Numbered from the stretch's first letter, positions 8,424 to 18,282 are shown. The stretch: 64,000 nt of DNA from Novosphingobium sp. FSW06-99 (GCF_001519065.1 NZ_KQ954254.1:1-64000); one strand, 5' to 3'. Numbers and translations are program-made. The notes: generated by a model not told the origin, from the letters alone.

Positions 8424-9148
8424 TCACGCTGCGCGGCGTTACCAAGCGGTTTGGCGACCGCACCGTGCTCAAGGGCGTCGATCTCGACGTGGCCAAAGGC
8501 GAAGTGCTGTGCCTGATCGGCGGGTCGGGTTCGGGCAAATCGACCATGCTGCGTTGTATCAACGGGCTGGAGCGCCACGACGAAGGGGAGATCACCGTCG
8601 GTGGCGTGCGCGTCGATGCGGCGGGGCTGCCCGCGATCCGCCGCCGCGTGGCGATGGTGTTTCAGCGGTTCAACCTGTTTCCCCATCGCACCGTGCTGGA
8701 CAATGTGATCGAGGCGCCGGTGCATGTGCATCATGAGCCGCCGGATCAGGCGCGTGCGCGGGCGATAGACCTGCTGGCGCGCGTCGACATGGCCGACCAT
8801 GCGCACAGCCTGCCCTCGGCGCTGTCGGGCGGGCAGCAACAGCGTGTCGGCATTGCCCGCGCGCTGGCGCTGCGGCCAGAGGCGATCCTGTTTGACGAGC
8901 CGACGTCTGCGCTCGATCCCGAACGCGTTGGCGAAGTGCTGCGGGTGATGCGCGAACTGGCCGAGGAAGGCATGACGATGCTGATCGTCACGCACGAAAT
9001 CGGCTTTGCCCGCGAAGTGGCCGACCGGGTCGCGTTTGTCGACCAGGGGGTGATTGCCGAACAGGGCGCGGCGCGCGACGTGCTGACCGCCCCGCAGGCG
9101 GCGCGCACGGCGCAGTTTCTGGCGCGCGTGCTGCACAAGGATGGATGA
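8420..9148 (+). CDS. Amino-acid ABC transporter ATP-binding protein
   Basis: A 242-residue ATPase of the GlnQ/HisP type. Walker A is GGSGSGKST (34-42), followed by the Q-loop [10 protein letters not shown], the signature LSGGQQQR and Walker [13 protein letters not shown], with the switch histidine in IVTHE. All catalytic elements are intact. Its ATG overlaps the permease stop (ATGA), and its own stop overlaps the oxidoreductase start in the same way, so the four genes from 7000 form one coupled operon. Confidence 0.95.
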   Translation: MITLRGVTKRFGDRTVLKGVDLDVAKGEVLCLIGGSGSGKSTMLRCINGLERHDEGEITVGGVRVDAAGLPAIRRRVAMVFQRFNLFPHRTVLDNVIEAPVHVHHEPPDQARARAIDLLARVDMADHAHSLPSALSGGQQQRVGIARALALRPEAILFDEPTSALDPERVGEVLRVMRELAEEGMTMLIVTHEIGFAREVADRVAFVDQGVIAEQGAARDVLTAPQAARTAQFLARVLHKDG

Positions 9149-10533
9149 CCATGACCGGTTATGGCGCGATATACTGGCTTGACGATTGCGGCGATGATCT
9201 GACCCGGCGGCCCGCGCTGGCGGGCGATACCACGGTCGATGTGGCGATCCTGGGCGGCGGGTTTTCGGGGCTGTGGACGGCCTGGTTCCTGTTGCGCGCC
9301 AATCCCGATCTGCAGGTCGCGGTGATCGAGCGCGAGTTCTGCGGCTATGGCGCGTCGGGGCGCAACGGCGGCTGGTGCAGCCCACGCTATCCGATGCTGG
9401 TCGACGAACTGGAAAAGCATTTCGGGACAGAGGCGGCGTGCGCCACCATCCGCGCGCAGCATGCCATCATCGACGACATTGGCGCGATCATCGCCGAAGA
9501 AGGGATCGATGCGCATTTCACGCCTGGCGGGATGTTGTCGGTGGCGCGCACCGCGCGGCAGTGGGCGGCGCTCAAGGCAACTTATGACGGGTATGCACGG
9601 CTGGGGCTGGCCGATGACACGCGGCTGCTGACGGCCGACGAATCGCGTGCGCTGATCGACGTGACCGGCGTGCTGGGCGGCATGAAGACCGATTCCGGGG
9701 CGTCGATCCACCCGGCGCGGCTGGTGCGCGGGCTGGCGCGCGCGGTCGAACGGCGCGGCGGACGGATCTACGAAAGCACCGCGGTGACCGGGGTGCGCCC
9801 CGGCCAGCCCGCCATGCTGGAAACGGCGGGCGGGGTGGTGACGGCGCGGCGCGCGGTGGTGCTGGCGGGAGAGGCCTATCTGTCGGGGCTGTCTGCCTAT
9901 CATCGCCAGTTGCTGCCGATGTCATCGATGATCGTGGCGACCGCCCCGCTCGATGCGGCCACATGGGATGCGATCGGCTGGCAGGGGTACGAAAGCCTGA
10001 GTTCCGGGGCCTACACCAAGGATTATCTGACCCGCACGCGCGACGGGCGCATCCTGTTCGGCAGCCGGGGCGCGCCCTATCTGTTCGGATCGGCGATGCC
10101 CGAGGCCGCGCTGGCCGACGCGGCGCTCTATGGCCCGTTGATCGACAATCTGCGGCGCTGGTTCCCGGTCTTGCACGATGTGCCGATCACCCATGCCTGG
10201 GGCGGCTATCTCGGCGTGCCGCGCGACGGCATGCCGTCGGTGCATTTCGATCCCGACAGCGGCATTGGCAATGCCTTTGGCTATACCGGGCGCGGGGTGG
10301 CCACCACTGCGCTGGCGGGGCGTGCTCTGGCCGGGCTGATCGCGGGGGTGCGCGCCTATGTGCCCGATCTGCCGATGCTGCACGCGCCGGGGCCGAAATG
10401 GGAAGTGGAACCGCTGCGCTGGATCGGCGTGCGTTATATCCAGAATGCCTTTGCCCGCATCGACGCCGCCGATTTCCGCAACGGCAGCGTGCCGGTCGAT
10501 GCCAGGCTGGCCAAGACGCTGGCGCCGATCTGA
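9145..10533 (+). CDS. FAD-dependent amine/amino-acid oxidoreductase (DadA/PuuB-like)
   Basis: A 462-residue flavoprotein of the DAO family. The dinucleotide-binding motif is GGGFSGL (37-43), followed by [17 protein letters not shown], the region typical of gamma-glutamylputrescine oxidase and related amine oxidases. The C-terminal [21 protein letters not shown] closes the FAD site. It is translationally coupled to the ABC importer, so the imported compound is probably its substrate: an amino acid, a polyamine derivative or a similar amine. Substrate identity is inferred from gene order only. Confidence 0.88.
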   Translation: MTMTGYGAIYWLDDCGDDLTRRPALAGDTTVDVAILGGGFSGLWTAWFLLRANPDLQVAVIEREFCGYGASGRNGGWCSPRYPMLVDELEKHFGTEAACATIRAQHAIIDDIGAIIAEEGIDAHFTPGGMLSVARTARQWAALKATYDGYARLGLADDTRLLTADESRALIDVTGVLGGMKTDSGASIHPARLVRGLARAVERRGGRIYESTAVTGVRPGQPAMLETAGGVVTARRAVVLAGEAYLSGLSAYHRQLLPMSSMIVATAPLDAATWDAIGWQGYESLSSGAYTKDYLTRTRDGRILFGSRGAPYLFGSAMPEAALADAALYGPLIDNLRRWFPVLHDVPITHAWGGYLGVPRDGMPSVHFDPDSGIGNAFGYTGRGVATTALAGRALAGLIAGVRAYVPDLPMLHAPGPKWEVEPLRWIGVRYIQNAFARIDAADFRNGSVPVDARLAKTLAPI

Positions 10534-10540
10534 TCCGCCG

Positions 10541-10987
10541 ATGGATGCCGATCTGACCACGGCGTTGCAGGCGGTTGGCGCCCTGATGCGCGCGGCGCGC
10601 GACCCGTGGTGGGTGATCACCAGCGCCGCCGTTGCGCTGCACGGAGCCGACGCCGGGCCGGTTGGCGATATCGACGTGCTGTTGAGCGTGGACGATGCGA
10701 AATGCATTTTGCCGACGCTTGGTGTCGAGCCCGCAGCGGGGGCGGCCCATCGCGATTTTCGATCAGGCCTGTTCGGCACTTGGCATGGCACCGTGCTACC
10801 GGTCGAATTCATGGCCGACTTTGCCTATCGATCCGCCACCGGCTGGATGCCGGTTGAACCGGTAACGCGCCAGCGCATCGACATCGCGGGCACCACACTG
10901 TTCGTCCCCGACCGCGCCGAACTGCGCCATCTGTTCCAAGCCTTCGGCAGGCCAAAGGATCTCGCCCGTGCCCGCGCCCTGGGCTGA
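10541..10987 (+). CDS. Nucleotidyltransferase-like protein of unknown function
   Basis: A 148-residue protein with a short nucleotidyltransferase-like core: an N-terminal helix, WWVITSAAVALHGA, then GDIDVLLS with the acid pair D43 and D45. This resembles minimal NTases (the AbiEii/MNT type, usually GGxA...RxTxDID), but the GS signature is degenerate, so activity is doubtful. It begins 7 bases after the oxidoreductase and ends just before a strong terminator, so it is the last gene of the importer operon. There is no partner HEPN gene. The role is unknown. Confidence 0.6.
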   Translation: MDADLTTALQAVGALMRAARDPWWVITSAAVALHGADAGPVGDIDVLLSVDDAKCILPTLGVEPAAGAAHRDFRSGLFGTWHGTVLPVEFMADFAYRSATGWMPVEPVTRQRIDIAGTTLFVPDRAELRHLFQAFGRPKDLARARALG

Positions 10988-10992
10988 ATCCC

Positions 10993-11024
10993 AAAAAGCC
11001 CCGCCCCTCGGGGCGGGGCTTTTA
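10993..11024. terminator. Bidirectional intrinsic terminator
   Basis: The arms AAAAGCCCCGCCCC (10994-11007) and GGGGCGGGGCTTTT (11010-11023) pair perfectly. The inner C-G pair must open to give a tetraloop. There is an A-tract before the stem and a T-tract after it, so the hairpin would stop transcription from both sides. It sits between the convergent NTase-like gene (ends 10987) and putA (ends 11030). Confidence 0.92.
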
Positions 11025-11029
11025 CAAGG

Positions 11030-14000
11030 TCAGGCCAGCGCCATCAGGCTGGCATTGCCGCCGGCCGCCGTGGTGTTGATCGAAATCGTCGTTTCGCGCA
11101 GCAACATCGCGGGGGCATAGCCACCGCCAGCGCACGGCATTTCGGCCGTGACGATCGGGCCGGGCAACGCGGCCAGATTGCCCAGCGCCGCGCGCACAAA
11201 GGGGGGTGATCCGGCGACCAGCGCGCGCGCAAAGGGCCCGGCATGGCGCCAGTCGCGCGGGGTCTCGATCCGCGCCAGCAATCCATCGGGCAGGCGCGCG
11301 ATCAGGTCGGCAACCGGCGCGGCATCGGCCAGCACCACACGGTTGCCCGCCGCCAGCGCCCAGGCGATCTGTTCGATCAGCCCGGCGCGCGTTTCGGCCA
11401 GTGCCAGCACGGTCCCGGCAGCCCCCAGCCGATAGCGATTGCGTTCACCGACCGGGCCGGGCAAGTCGATATCATATCCCAGCGGCACATGCGGCAGCGC
11501 CGCCCCGCTTAGCGCACACCATGCCGTGGCGGCAGGGTCGCTGGTGCCGCCCGCCAGCGGCAGGTCGGGCACTGGCTGGGCCAGGCGTGTCAGGTACAGC
11601 GGCCCGCCGGCCTTGGGCCCGGTGCCCGACAGGCCGTGGCCGCCAAACGGCTGCACGCCGACCACCGCGCCGATGGTGTTGCGGTTGACATAGATATTGC
11701 CTGCATGGATCGCCTCGGTCACTTCGCGCAAGGTGGTGTCGAGCCGGGTGTGCAGCCCGAACGTCAGGCCATAGCCCAGCGCGTTGATCGCATCGATCAG
11801 GCGCATGCGGTCGGCGCGGGCATAGCGCACGACATGCAACACCGGGCCGAACACTTCGTGCGACAAGTCCGACAACGCGGACAGTTCGATGATCGCCGGC
11901 GCCACGAAATGCCCCTGCGCGGTTGCCGGGGGCAGCGCGATGCGGTGCACGGCACAGCCCCTGGCCGCCATCGCCGCGACATGGTTTTCGATGGTCAGCC
12001 GCGCCTCGGCGGTGATCACGGGGCCGACATCGTGCGCCAGCACATCTGGCGGGCCCAGGTGCAGTTCGGCCATCGCGCCTTTGAGCATGGTCAGGATGGT
12101 GTCGGCAATGTCGTCCTGCAGGCACAGTACGCGCAGCGCCGAACAGCGCTGGCCCGCGCTGTCGAACGCCGAGGCCAGGCAATCGGCAACCACTTGTTCG
12201 GGCAAGGCCGATGAATCCACCACCATCGCGTTCTGCCCGCCGGTTTCCGCGATCAGCGTGACCGGGCGCCCCGCAGGCGACAGCCGCAACGACAATTGCC
12301 GCTGGATCAGGCGACCGACCTCGGTCGAGCCAGTGAACAGCACCCCGGCAATGGCAGGCGCGGCGACCAGCGCGGCACCGATCGCGCCGTCGCCGGGCAC
12401 GAGTTGCAGCACATCGGCGGGAATGCCCGCCGCATGGAGCAAGCGCACCGCCTCGGCGGCGATCAGCGGGGTTTCCTCCGCCGGTTTGGCCACCACCGGA
12501 TTGCCGGCGGCCAGCGCGGCGGCAACCTGGCCGACAAAGATCGCCAGCGGAAAGTTCCATGGCGAAATGCACACCACCGGCCCCAGCGGGGTGCCATCGC
12601 TGGCGGCATCGGCGTAATAGCGCAGGAAATCGACCGCTTCGCGCACTTCGCCGACCGCGTTGGCGACCGATTTGCCCGCCTCGCGCACGATCAGGGCGAC
12701 CAGCGGCGCGATCGACGCCTCCATCGTGTCGGCGGCCCTGCGCAGCATTGCGGCGCGCTGCGCCATCGGCACCGCCGCCCACTGCGGGGCGGCCGCAGCG
12801 GCGATGGTCACCGCCGCACGTGCCCCGTCGGGGGTGGTTTCCACCGCATGGCCGACCACATCGTCAAGCCGCGCCGGATTGCGCACTACGCGGGTTGCGC
12901 CATGCGCCAGATCGCCGGTCGGCACGGCGCGCCAGGTGCGGTCAGCCTCATAGGCAAATTGTGCCGACAGATCGGCCAGCACCGTCTCGCTCGCCAGATC
13001 GAGCCCGGCGCTGTTGCGGCGCGCGCCCAGGATCGCGGGCGGCGCGGCGATCATCGGGTGCGGCTGGCCCAGATCGGGATCGTCGATCGGATCGGCGATC
13101 ACTTCGGCGATCGGGATGGCCGGATTGGCGATGCGGTTGACGAACGAGGAATTGGCGCCGTTTTCCAGCAGGCGCCGCACCAGATAGGCCAGCAGTGTCT
13201 CGTGCCCGCCGACTGGGGCATAGACGCGGCAGGGCCGATCGAGATGGTCCGGCCCCACGACACGCCCGTAGAGCGGCTCACCCATCCCGTGCAGGCACTG
13301 GAATTCATAGTCGCCGAGGGCAAAGTCGGGCCCGGCCAGCGCCATGATCGACGCCAGGGTCAGCGCATTGTGCGTGGCAAATTGCGGGAACACCGCGTCG
13401 CGTGCCGCCAGCAGGCGCCGCGCGCAGGCCAGATAGGCCAGATCGGTATGGCTCTTGCGCGTATAGACCGGAAAATCGCTCAGCCCGTCGACTTGCGCGC
13501 GCTTGATTTCGGCATCCCAATAGGCACCCTTGACCAGCCGCACCATGATCCGGCGCGAAGACCGGCGCGCCAGATCGATGATCCAGTCGATCACCATCGG
13601 GCACCGCTTGCCATAGGCCTGGACGACAAAGCCCAGCCCGTCCCATCCCGCCAGATCGGGATCGGTGGCCAGGCTTTCAAGCAGATCGAGGCTCAGTTCC
13701 AGCCGGTCGGCCTCTTCGGCATCGATGTTCAGGCCGATGTCGGCGGCGCGCGCCATCAGGCACAAGTCTTTCACGCGCGGCAGCAATTCGGCCATTACGC
13801 GGTCTGCCTGCGCGCGGGCATAACGCGGGTGCAGCGCCGACAGCTTGATCGAGATGCCCGGCCCGGCATGAATCCCGCGCCCGGCCGAGGCGGCGCCGAT
13901 GGCGGTGATCGCGGTGCGATAGTCGGCCATGTACCGCGCGGCATCGGTGGCGGTCATCGCTGCCTCGCCCAGCATGTCATAGCTGTAGGCAAAGCCTTTG

Positions 14001-14596
14001 GCCTCCATCGCCCGTGCGCGGCCAAGGGCTTCGTCGACGGTGCGCCCGGTGACGAACTGTTCGCCCATCAACCGCATCGCCAGATCGACCCCGGCGCGGA
14101 TGATCGGTTCACCCGCGCGCGCGATCAGGCGGGTCAGCGCTGCGCCCAGCCCCTGTTCGTCGATGCTGCCGACCAGCTTGCCGGTCACCACCAGCCCCCA
14201 GGTGGCGGCGTTGACAAACACCGGGCGCGTGCGGCCCAGATGCGCCCACCAGTCGCCGCCCGCGATCTTGTCGCGGATCAGCGCATCGCGCGTGGCGGCA
14301 TCGGGAATGCGCAACAGCGCCTCGGCCAGGCACATCAGCGCAACGCCCTCGCTGGTCGACAGGGCATATTCCTGCACCAGATGCTCCACGCCACCCGATG
14401 GCGGCGCGGCGCGCAATTCGGAGACCAGTCGGGTCGCCAGCGCAGTGGCCTGTGCGCGTTGGTCGGCGGACAACGTTGCCGCTTCGGCCAGGGCGGCGAT
14501 GCAGGCGGTTTCGGGCCTGCGTGTGGCAGCGGTGATCGCGGCGCGCAGCGGGGTGGCGGGGCGCAGGGCGGGGGCAAAGGCGGTGAAGCTGGGCAT
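11030..14596 (-). CDS. putA: Bifunctional proline dehydrogenase / P5C dehydrogenase
   Basis: A 1188-residue PutA that oxidises proline to glutamate. The N-terminal half holds the FAD proline dehydrogenase barrel (FVVQAYGKRCPMVIDW, MVRLVKGAYWDAEIKRAQ, then FQCLHGMGEPLYGRVVG). The second half is an NAD-dependent aldehyde dehydrogenase with FTGSTEVGR, a glutamate in AETGGQNA near residue 785 and the catalytic cysteine in SAGQRC near residue 818. About 180 residues follow the ALDH core, the extra C-terminal domain of long PutAs. No ribbon-helix-helix domain precedes the PRODH domain, so it is not its own repressor. The start at 14596 is chosen because the upstream extension to 14815 crosses the promoter and the divergent regulator. 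Confidence 0.95.
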   Translation of the reverse strand: MPSFTAFAPALRPATPLRAAITAATRRPETACIAALAEAATLSADQRAQATALATRLVSELRAAPPSGGVEHLVQEYALSTSEGVALMCLAEALLRIPDAATRDALIRDKIAGGDWWAHLGRTRPVFVNAATWGLVVTGKLVGSIDEQGLGAALTRLIARAGEPIIRAGVDLAMRLMGEQFVTGRTVDEALGRARAMEAKGFAYSYDMLGEAAMTATDAARYMADYRTAITAIGAASAGRGIHAGPGISIKLSALHPRYARAQADRVMAELLPRVKDLCLMARAADIGLNIDAEEADRLELSLDLLESLATDPDLAGWDGLGFVVQAYGKRCPMVIDWIIDLARRSSRRIMVRLVKGAYWDAEIKRAQVDGLSDFPVYTRKSHTDLAYLACARRLLAARDAVFPQFATHNALTLASIMALAGPDFALGDYEFQCLHGMGEPLYGRVVGPDHLDRPCRVYAPVGGHETLLAYLVRRLLENGANSSFVNRIANPAIPIAEVIADPIDDPDLGQPHPMIAAPPAILGARRNSAGLDLASETVLADLSAQFAYEADRTWRAVPTGDLAHGATRVVRNPARLDDVVGHAVETTPDGARAAVTIAAAAAPQWAAVPMAQRAAMLRRAADTMEASIAPLVALIVREAGKSVANAVGEVREAVDFLRYYADAASDGTPLGPVVCISPWNFPLAIFVGQVAAALAAGNPVVAKPAEETPLIAAEAVRLLHAAGIPADVLQLVPGDGAIGAALVAAPAIAGVLFTGSTEVGRLIQRQLSLRLSPAGRPVTLIAETGGQNAMVVDSSALPEQVVADCLASAFDSAGQRCSALRVLCLQDDIADTILTMLKGAMAELHLGPPDVLAHDVGPVITAEARLTIENHVAAMAARGCAVHRIALPPATAQGHFVAPAIIELSALSDLSHEVFGPVLHVVRYARADRMRLIDAINALGYGLTFGLHTRLDTTLREVTEAIHAGNIYVNRNTIGAVVGVQPFGGHGLSGTGPKAGGPLYLTRLAQPVPDLPLAGGTSDPAATAWCALSGAALPHVPLGYDIDLPGPVGERNRYRLGAAGTVLALAETRAGLIEQIAWALAAGNRVVLADAAPVADLIARLPDGLLARIETPRDWRHAGPFARALVAGSPPFVRAALGNLAALPGPIVTAEMPCAGGGYAPAMLLRETTISINTTAAGGNASLMALA

Positions 14597-14659
14597 GGCC
14601 AGATGATACCATGCGCCAAAAAAGCAATCTGCCTTGTTTGTCTTGCAGAGATGTACGTG

Positions 14660-14689
14660 ATACCTGAAATTATGGTACAGATCAGGTAT
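14660..14689. promoter_or_regulatory. Inverted repeat in the putA-Lrp divergent promoter
   Basis: ATACCTGA (14660-14667) and TCAGGTAT (14682-14689) form an 8-bp perfect inverted repeat with 14 bases between the arms. It lies in the 94-base gap between putA and the Lrp-type gene and ends one base before the regulator's ATG. Lrp/AsnC proteins bind such spaced dyads, so this is a candidate site for proline-responsive control of putA and for autoregulation. Confidence 0.6.
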
Positions 14690-14690
14690 T

Positions 14691-15176
14691 ATGGCTGATA
14701 ATTTTTCCAAAAACAGGCAACTTGATGCCTTTGACCTGAAAATCCTTGGCGTTCTGGCGCATGACGGGCGGATCGCGGTGACCGATCTGGCCGCGCGCGT
14801 CGGTTTGTCGCGCACGCCGTGTCAGCAGCGGCTGACGCGCTTGATCGAGACGGGGGTGATCCTGGGCTTTCGCGCGGTGATCGATCCGCGTCCGCTGGGG
14901 CTCGACCATATCGCCTATACCGAAGTGAAGCTGTCCGACACGCGCGAGGCGGCGCTGCAGGATTTCAACCGCGCGGTGCGCGCGATCGACGAAGTCGAAG
15001 AATGCCACATGATCGCCAGCAGTTTCGACTATCTGCTGAAAGTGCGTACCGCCAATATCGCCCGGTTCCGTGCGGTGCTGGGCGAAAAGATCTCGCGCCT
15101 GCCGCATGTCACCTCGACTTCGACGTTCGTGGTGATGGAGGCGGTCAAGGACAGCGCCAGTCCCCAAAAAGGATGA
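14691..15176 (+). CDS. putR: Lrp/AsnC-family regulator, probable proline-catabolism activator
   Basis: A 161-residue regulator with an N-terminal winged helix (FDLKILGVLAHDGRIAVTDL, then RVGLSRTPCQQRLTRLIETG) and a C-terminal RAM/AsnC ligand-binding domain (YTEVKLSD, VEECHMIASSFDYLLKVRT). Divergent arrangement with putA is the same as PutR in other alphaproteobacteria, where it activates putA in response to proline. The symbol is given on that context. The ATG is preceded closely by an inverted repeat rather than a strong Shine-Dalgarno sequence. Confidence 0.88.
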   Translation: MADNFSKNRQLDAFDLKILGVLAHDGRIAVTDLAARVGLSRTPCQQRLTRLIETGVILGFRAVIDPRPLGLDHIAYTEVKLSDTREAALQDFNRAVRAIDEVEECHMIASSFDYLLKVRTANIARFRAVLGEKISRLPHVTSTSTFVVMEAVKDSASPQKG

Positions 15177-15210
15177 CAATCGGCGGCGCCTGGCTTATCG
15201 GACCGGGATC

Positions 15211-15621
15211 ATGCATCGCTTGCGCGCCTTTTTCCTGCGTCACCGCGCCACGGCCTTTGCCGTGATCGCGCTGGCCCTGGCGATGAAAGTGCTGTTGCCC
15301 GCAGGGACGATGGTCGGCGGCAGTGCCCATATGCTCACCGTGCAGATCTGCGATGGCTATGGCGATGCGGCGCACGATGCGGCCTTGTCGGTGGCAATCC
15401 CGATCAAGGGGCACAGCGACACCGGCAAGGGCGGGCCCGACCATCAGGCTTGTCCGTTTTCGGCGCTTGGCCATGCCGCGCTGACCGGCGCGGACCCGGT
15501 ATTGCTGGCGGCAGCGCTGGCGTTCATTCTGGTGCTGGGGCTTGCCGCGTCGATTGCGCCGGCGCCGCGCCCGCAATTCCGGCTGCGCCCGCCGTTGCGC
15601 GCCCCTCCCGCGCTGGGCTGA
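15211..15621 (+). CDS. DUF2946-like membrane protein
   Basis: A 136-residue protein with an N-terminal membrane helix (ATAFAVIALALAMKVLLPAGTM) and a second near the C-terminus (PVLLAAALAFILVLGLAASI). Between them lies QICDGYG and the segment HQACPFSALGHAAL, which matches the CPF-x-LG pattern of DUF2946. Such proteins are often found near copper or other metal-handling genes. It ends about 140 bases before a cysteine-rich exported protein, on the same strand. Function unknown. Confidence 0.7.
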   Translation: MHRLRAFFLRHRATAFAVIALALAMKVLLPAGTMVGGSAHMLTVQICDGYGDAAHDAALSVAIPIKGHSDTGKGGPDHQACPFSALGHAALTGADPVLLAAALAFILVLGLAASIAPAPRPQFRLRPPLRAPPALG

Positions 15622-15763
15622 ACCGCCGATCCGGGCTGTCTTCGGGGCAGTTCACGATAGGCCACAAGACCAGTGCGCGCCGAACAACGGCGCCGATCCG
15701 ACCGACAAGTGAGCCCGGCCTGTCCGGCACTTGCGGTCACACCCGGGATATCATGAGGGTTCA

Positions 15764-16750
15764 ATGACCAGATTTGCACGTAACAGCGTGGCCGGCCTTG
15801 TGCTGCTGGCCGGTGTTTCGCCCGTCGCCGCGATGGCCTGCGCCTGCGGATGCGGTATTTTCGATGCCGGGGTCACGTCGATCACCCCGCAAGATTCGGA
15901 CAGCGGGCTGTCGGTGTTTGCCCGCTATTCCTACATGGATCAGGACCAGAACCGCGAGGCGGGCCATGCCGCCAGCCCCGACGACAATTCGGACAAGCGC
16001 ATCCAGACCGATTTCTACACGCTGGGCGTCAACTATGTGATCAACCACAAGTGGATGGTGATGGCCGAATTGCCGCTGTATCAGCGCAAGTTCACCACCA
16101 CCGGCGCCGATACCAATGGCAATCCGGTGGTGGAAACCGTGCCGCTGACCGATCTGGGCGATGCGATGATCCGCGTCGATTACACCGGCTTTGCCCCCGA
16201 CATGTCGACGGGCCTGGGGATCGGGATCAAGCTGCCGACCGGGCGTTATACCAGCCCGATGGATCAATATGGCGGCTATCCCTACGATCGCGATTCGCTG
16301 CCCGGCACCGGCAGCACCGATCTGGAAGTCAACGGCTACCACGTCGGGCATCTGGGCGGCGGCGCGCGTTGGTTTGTCCAGGCGCAGTACAAGTTCGCGG
16401 TGGCCACGCGCGATGGCTATCGCCCGGGCAACGAAGTCGATGGCGGGCTGGGGCTGACTTATGACTTGCCTGCGGGCCAGTCGATCGTGTCGCCCACGCT
16501 GCAATTGCTCGGTTCGGTGCGCGCGCATGACAGCGGACCCGAAGCCGATCCGCTCAATTCTGGGTATCAACGGCTGCTGCTGGCGCCGGGCGTGCGGGTG
16601 CAGATCACGCGCAAGCTGTCGGTCTATGGCGACGTCGCCTTTCCGATCGCGCAATATACCAATGCCGCCAGCTCGGTGGCGATCGAAGGCACCTCGGGCC
16701 AGTTGGCGGCCAAGGCGCTGTTCAAGCTGCAGGTCAATTACGGGTTCTGA
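15764..16750 (+). CDS. Exported outer-membrane beta-barrel protein with a CxCGCG N-terminus
   Basis: A 328-residue secreted protein of unknown role. A signal peptide (VAGLVLLAGVSPVAAMA) is followed at once by a cysteine cluster, CACGCGIF. The rest is a series of alternating strands (LSVFARYSYMDQ, FYTLGVNYVI, LGIGIKLPTG) ending in LFKLQVNYGF, with the terminal phenylalanine of an outer-membrane barrel. The start at 15764 has GAGGG 5 bases upstream. Barrels of this type are often annotated loosely as transporters. The cysteine cluster and the nearby DUF2946 gene hint at metal handling, an inference only. Confidence 0.7.
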   Translation: MTRFARNSVAGLVLLAGVSPVAAMACACGCGIFDAGVTSITPQDSDSGLSVFARYSYMDQDQNREAGHAASPDDNSDKRIQTDFYTLGVNYVINHKWMVMAELPLYQRKFTTTGADTNGNPVVETVPLTDLGDAMIRVDYTGFAPDMSTGLGIGIKLPTGRYTSPMDQYGGYPYDRDSLPGTGSTDLEVNGYHVGHLGGGARWFVQAQYKFAVATRDGYRPGNEVDGGLGLTYDLPAGQSIVSPTLQLLGSVRAHDSGPEADPLNSGYQRLLLAPGVRVQITRKLSVYGDVAFPIAQYTNAASSVAIEGTSGQLAAKALFKLQVNYGF

Positions 16751-16760
16751 CCGGCTCGAA

Positions 16761-16792
16761 AAAAGGGCCGGCGGCTGGTTCAGCCGCCGGCC
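16761..16792 (-). terminator. GC-rich hairpin, terminator for leftward transcription
   Basis: GGCCGGCGGCTG (16766-16777) pairs perfectly with CAGCCGCCGGCC (16781-16792), loop GTT. Read leftward, the stem is followed by six T residues (the A-tract at 16759-16764), the classical form for genes coming from the right. Read rightward there is no T-tract, but it could still protect the end of the barrel-protein transcript. Confidence 0.7.
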
Positions 16793-16972
16793 AATAAGTG
16801 TGATGCGATCAGCGACCGACGGGGTCGAGGTCGGCGCTGTCACGATCAGCATCGCCCGGTCCGAGGGTGGGACCGACTGGCAATGTGACCAATGCATCGC
16901 AATGCGAATTATCGCGGAACACGCTATCGGCGCAGCCTCGGAATCTACGCGTCGGATTTGAGGTTCGCGGCT

Positions 16973-17320
16973 CTATCGTCCCACAAACATGAAGCCGACC
17001 GCGCCGACCAGACAGGCAAATGCGGCAAAGTGGCGCCATTGCAAGGGTTCGCCCAGCACCACCACCATGAACACGCCAAAGATCACCAGCGCGATCACTT
17101 CCTGCACGATCTTGAGCTGACCCGCGCTCCACCCGGCGGCAAACCCCGCCCGGTTGGCGGGTATGGCCAGGCAATATTCAAAGAACGCCAGGCCCCAACT
17201 GATCGCGATGACCACCGGCAGCGATCGCGCCTCGGCCACGGCCACGCCGCCGCGCAAGTGCCAATACCACGCGGTGGTCATGAACGTGTTCGATGCGATC
17301 AACAGCAGGATGGTCTGCAT
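16973..17320 (-). CDS. DUF486 small membrane protein (DMT-like)
   Basis: A 115-residue inner-membrane protein with four predicted helices: TILLLIASNTFMTTAWYWHL, VVIAISWGLAFFEYCLAIPA, LKIVQEVIALVIFGVFMVV and the C-terminal FAAFACLVGAVGFMFV. NTFMTTAWYWHL and FEYCLAIPANR are hallmarks of DUF486, a short relative of the drug/metabolite transporter superfamily. It starts 11 bases after the hydroxyacyl-CoA dehydrogenase stop, so it is probably the last gene of that leftward unit. Transport substrate unknown. Confidence 0.85.
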   Translation of the reverse strand: MQTILLLIASNTFMTTAWYWHLRGGVAVAEARSLPVVIAISWGLAFFEYCLAIPANRAGFAAGWSAGQLKIVQEVIALVIFGVFMVVVLGEPLQWRHFAAFACLVGAVGFMFVGR

Positions 17321-17331
17321 GGGCCAGCCTT

Positions 17332-18204
17332 TCAGCGAGTGGGCACGGGAACCTCGCCGCTGTAATCATAGAAACCGCGCCCGGTCTTGCGACCCAGCCA
17401 GCCCGCCTCGACATATTTCGCCAGCAGTGGGGCGGGGCGGTACTTGCTGTCGCCGGTCGAATTGAGCAGCACGCGGGTGATTTCGAGGCAAGTGTCCAGC
17501 CCGATGAAATCGGCCAGCTCGAGCGGACCCATCGGGTGGTTGAGCCCCAGTCTGATGCCCTTGTCGATATCGGCCACGCTGGCGGTGCCATTGCCCAGCA
17601 CAAAGCAGGCCTCATTGAGCATCGGCATCAGGATGCGGTTGACGATAAAGCCCGGCTCGTCCTGCGACAGCACGATTTCCTTGCCCAGCGGCCCGGCGGC
17701 AAAGGCGCGCACGGCCTCGACGGTGGCGGGCGCAGTGGCGAGGCCGGGAATGATTTCGACCAGTTTCATCACCGGCACCGGGTTGAAGAAATGCACCCCG
17801 ACAAACCGCGCCGGATCGGTGGTGGTGGCCGCCATCCGGGTGATCGGGATCGAACTGGTGTTCGACGCCAGGATCGCATGGGGCGCCAGCACTTTGCCGG
17901 CCGCCGCGAAAATGCGCGCCTTGATCTCTTCGCGCTCGGTCGCCGCTTCGATGATCAGGTCGGCTTCGGCCATCGGCGCATAGTCGGCGACCGGCTGGAT
18001 CAGCGCGACGGCGGCTTCGGCGGCGGCGGCGGTGATCTTGTCCTTTTCGACCAGCCGGGCCAGGCCTTTGGCGATCTTTGCCTTGGCCTTTTCCGCCAGC
18101 GCCAGATCGACGTCGCACAACAGCACGGCAATCCCGGCCTGCGCGGTCACCTGGGCAATTCCTGCGCCCATCTGGCCCGCGCCGATCACACCCACTTTGT
18201 TCAT
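17332..18204 (-). CDS. hbd: 3-hydroxybutyryl-CoA dehydrogenase
   Basis: A 290-residue NAD(P)-dependent enzyme that interconverts acetoacetyl-CoA and 3-hydroxybutyryl-CoA. The nucleotide-binding motif is GAGQMG (8-13), SNTSSIPIT follows the catalytic-loop position, and [17 protein letters not shown] is the family signature containing the catalytic histidine. The C-terminal domain carries [13 protein letters not shown]. The start at 18204 has GGGAG about 8 bases upstream; an extension to 18258 adds 18 unrelated residues. It could serve polyhydroxybutyrate, ethylmalonyl-CoA or fatty-acid pathways. Confidence 0.92.
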   Translation of the reverse strand: MNKVGVIGAGQMGAGIAQVTAQAGIAVLLCDVDLALAEKAKAKIAKGLARLVEKDKITAAAAEAAVALIQPVADYAPMAEADLIIEAATEREEIKARIFAAAGKVLAPHAILASNTSSIPITRMAATTTDPARFVGVHFFNPVPVMKLVEIIPGLATAPATVEAVRAFAAGPLGKEIVLSQDEPGFIVNRILMPMLNEACFVLGNGTASVADIDKGIRLGLNHPMGPLELADFIGLDTCLEITRVLLNSTGDSKYRPAPLLAKYVEAGWLGRKTGRGFYDYSGEVPVPTR

Positions 18205-18282
18205 CACCAACTCCCGTGCAGACGATTCCATGCGCCGCCTTTGCCAGAACCGGGACACGCCGTCATGGGGCAGGGGATGTTT

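Noticed and set aside
12296..14698. 800-codon plus-strand frame
   Set aside because: It runs antisense through putA and shows only the Arg/Gly/His-rich composition of shadow frames.
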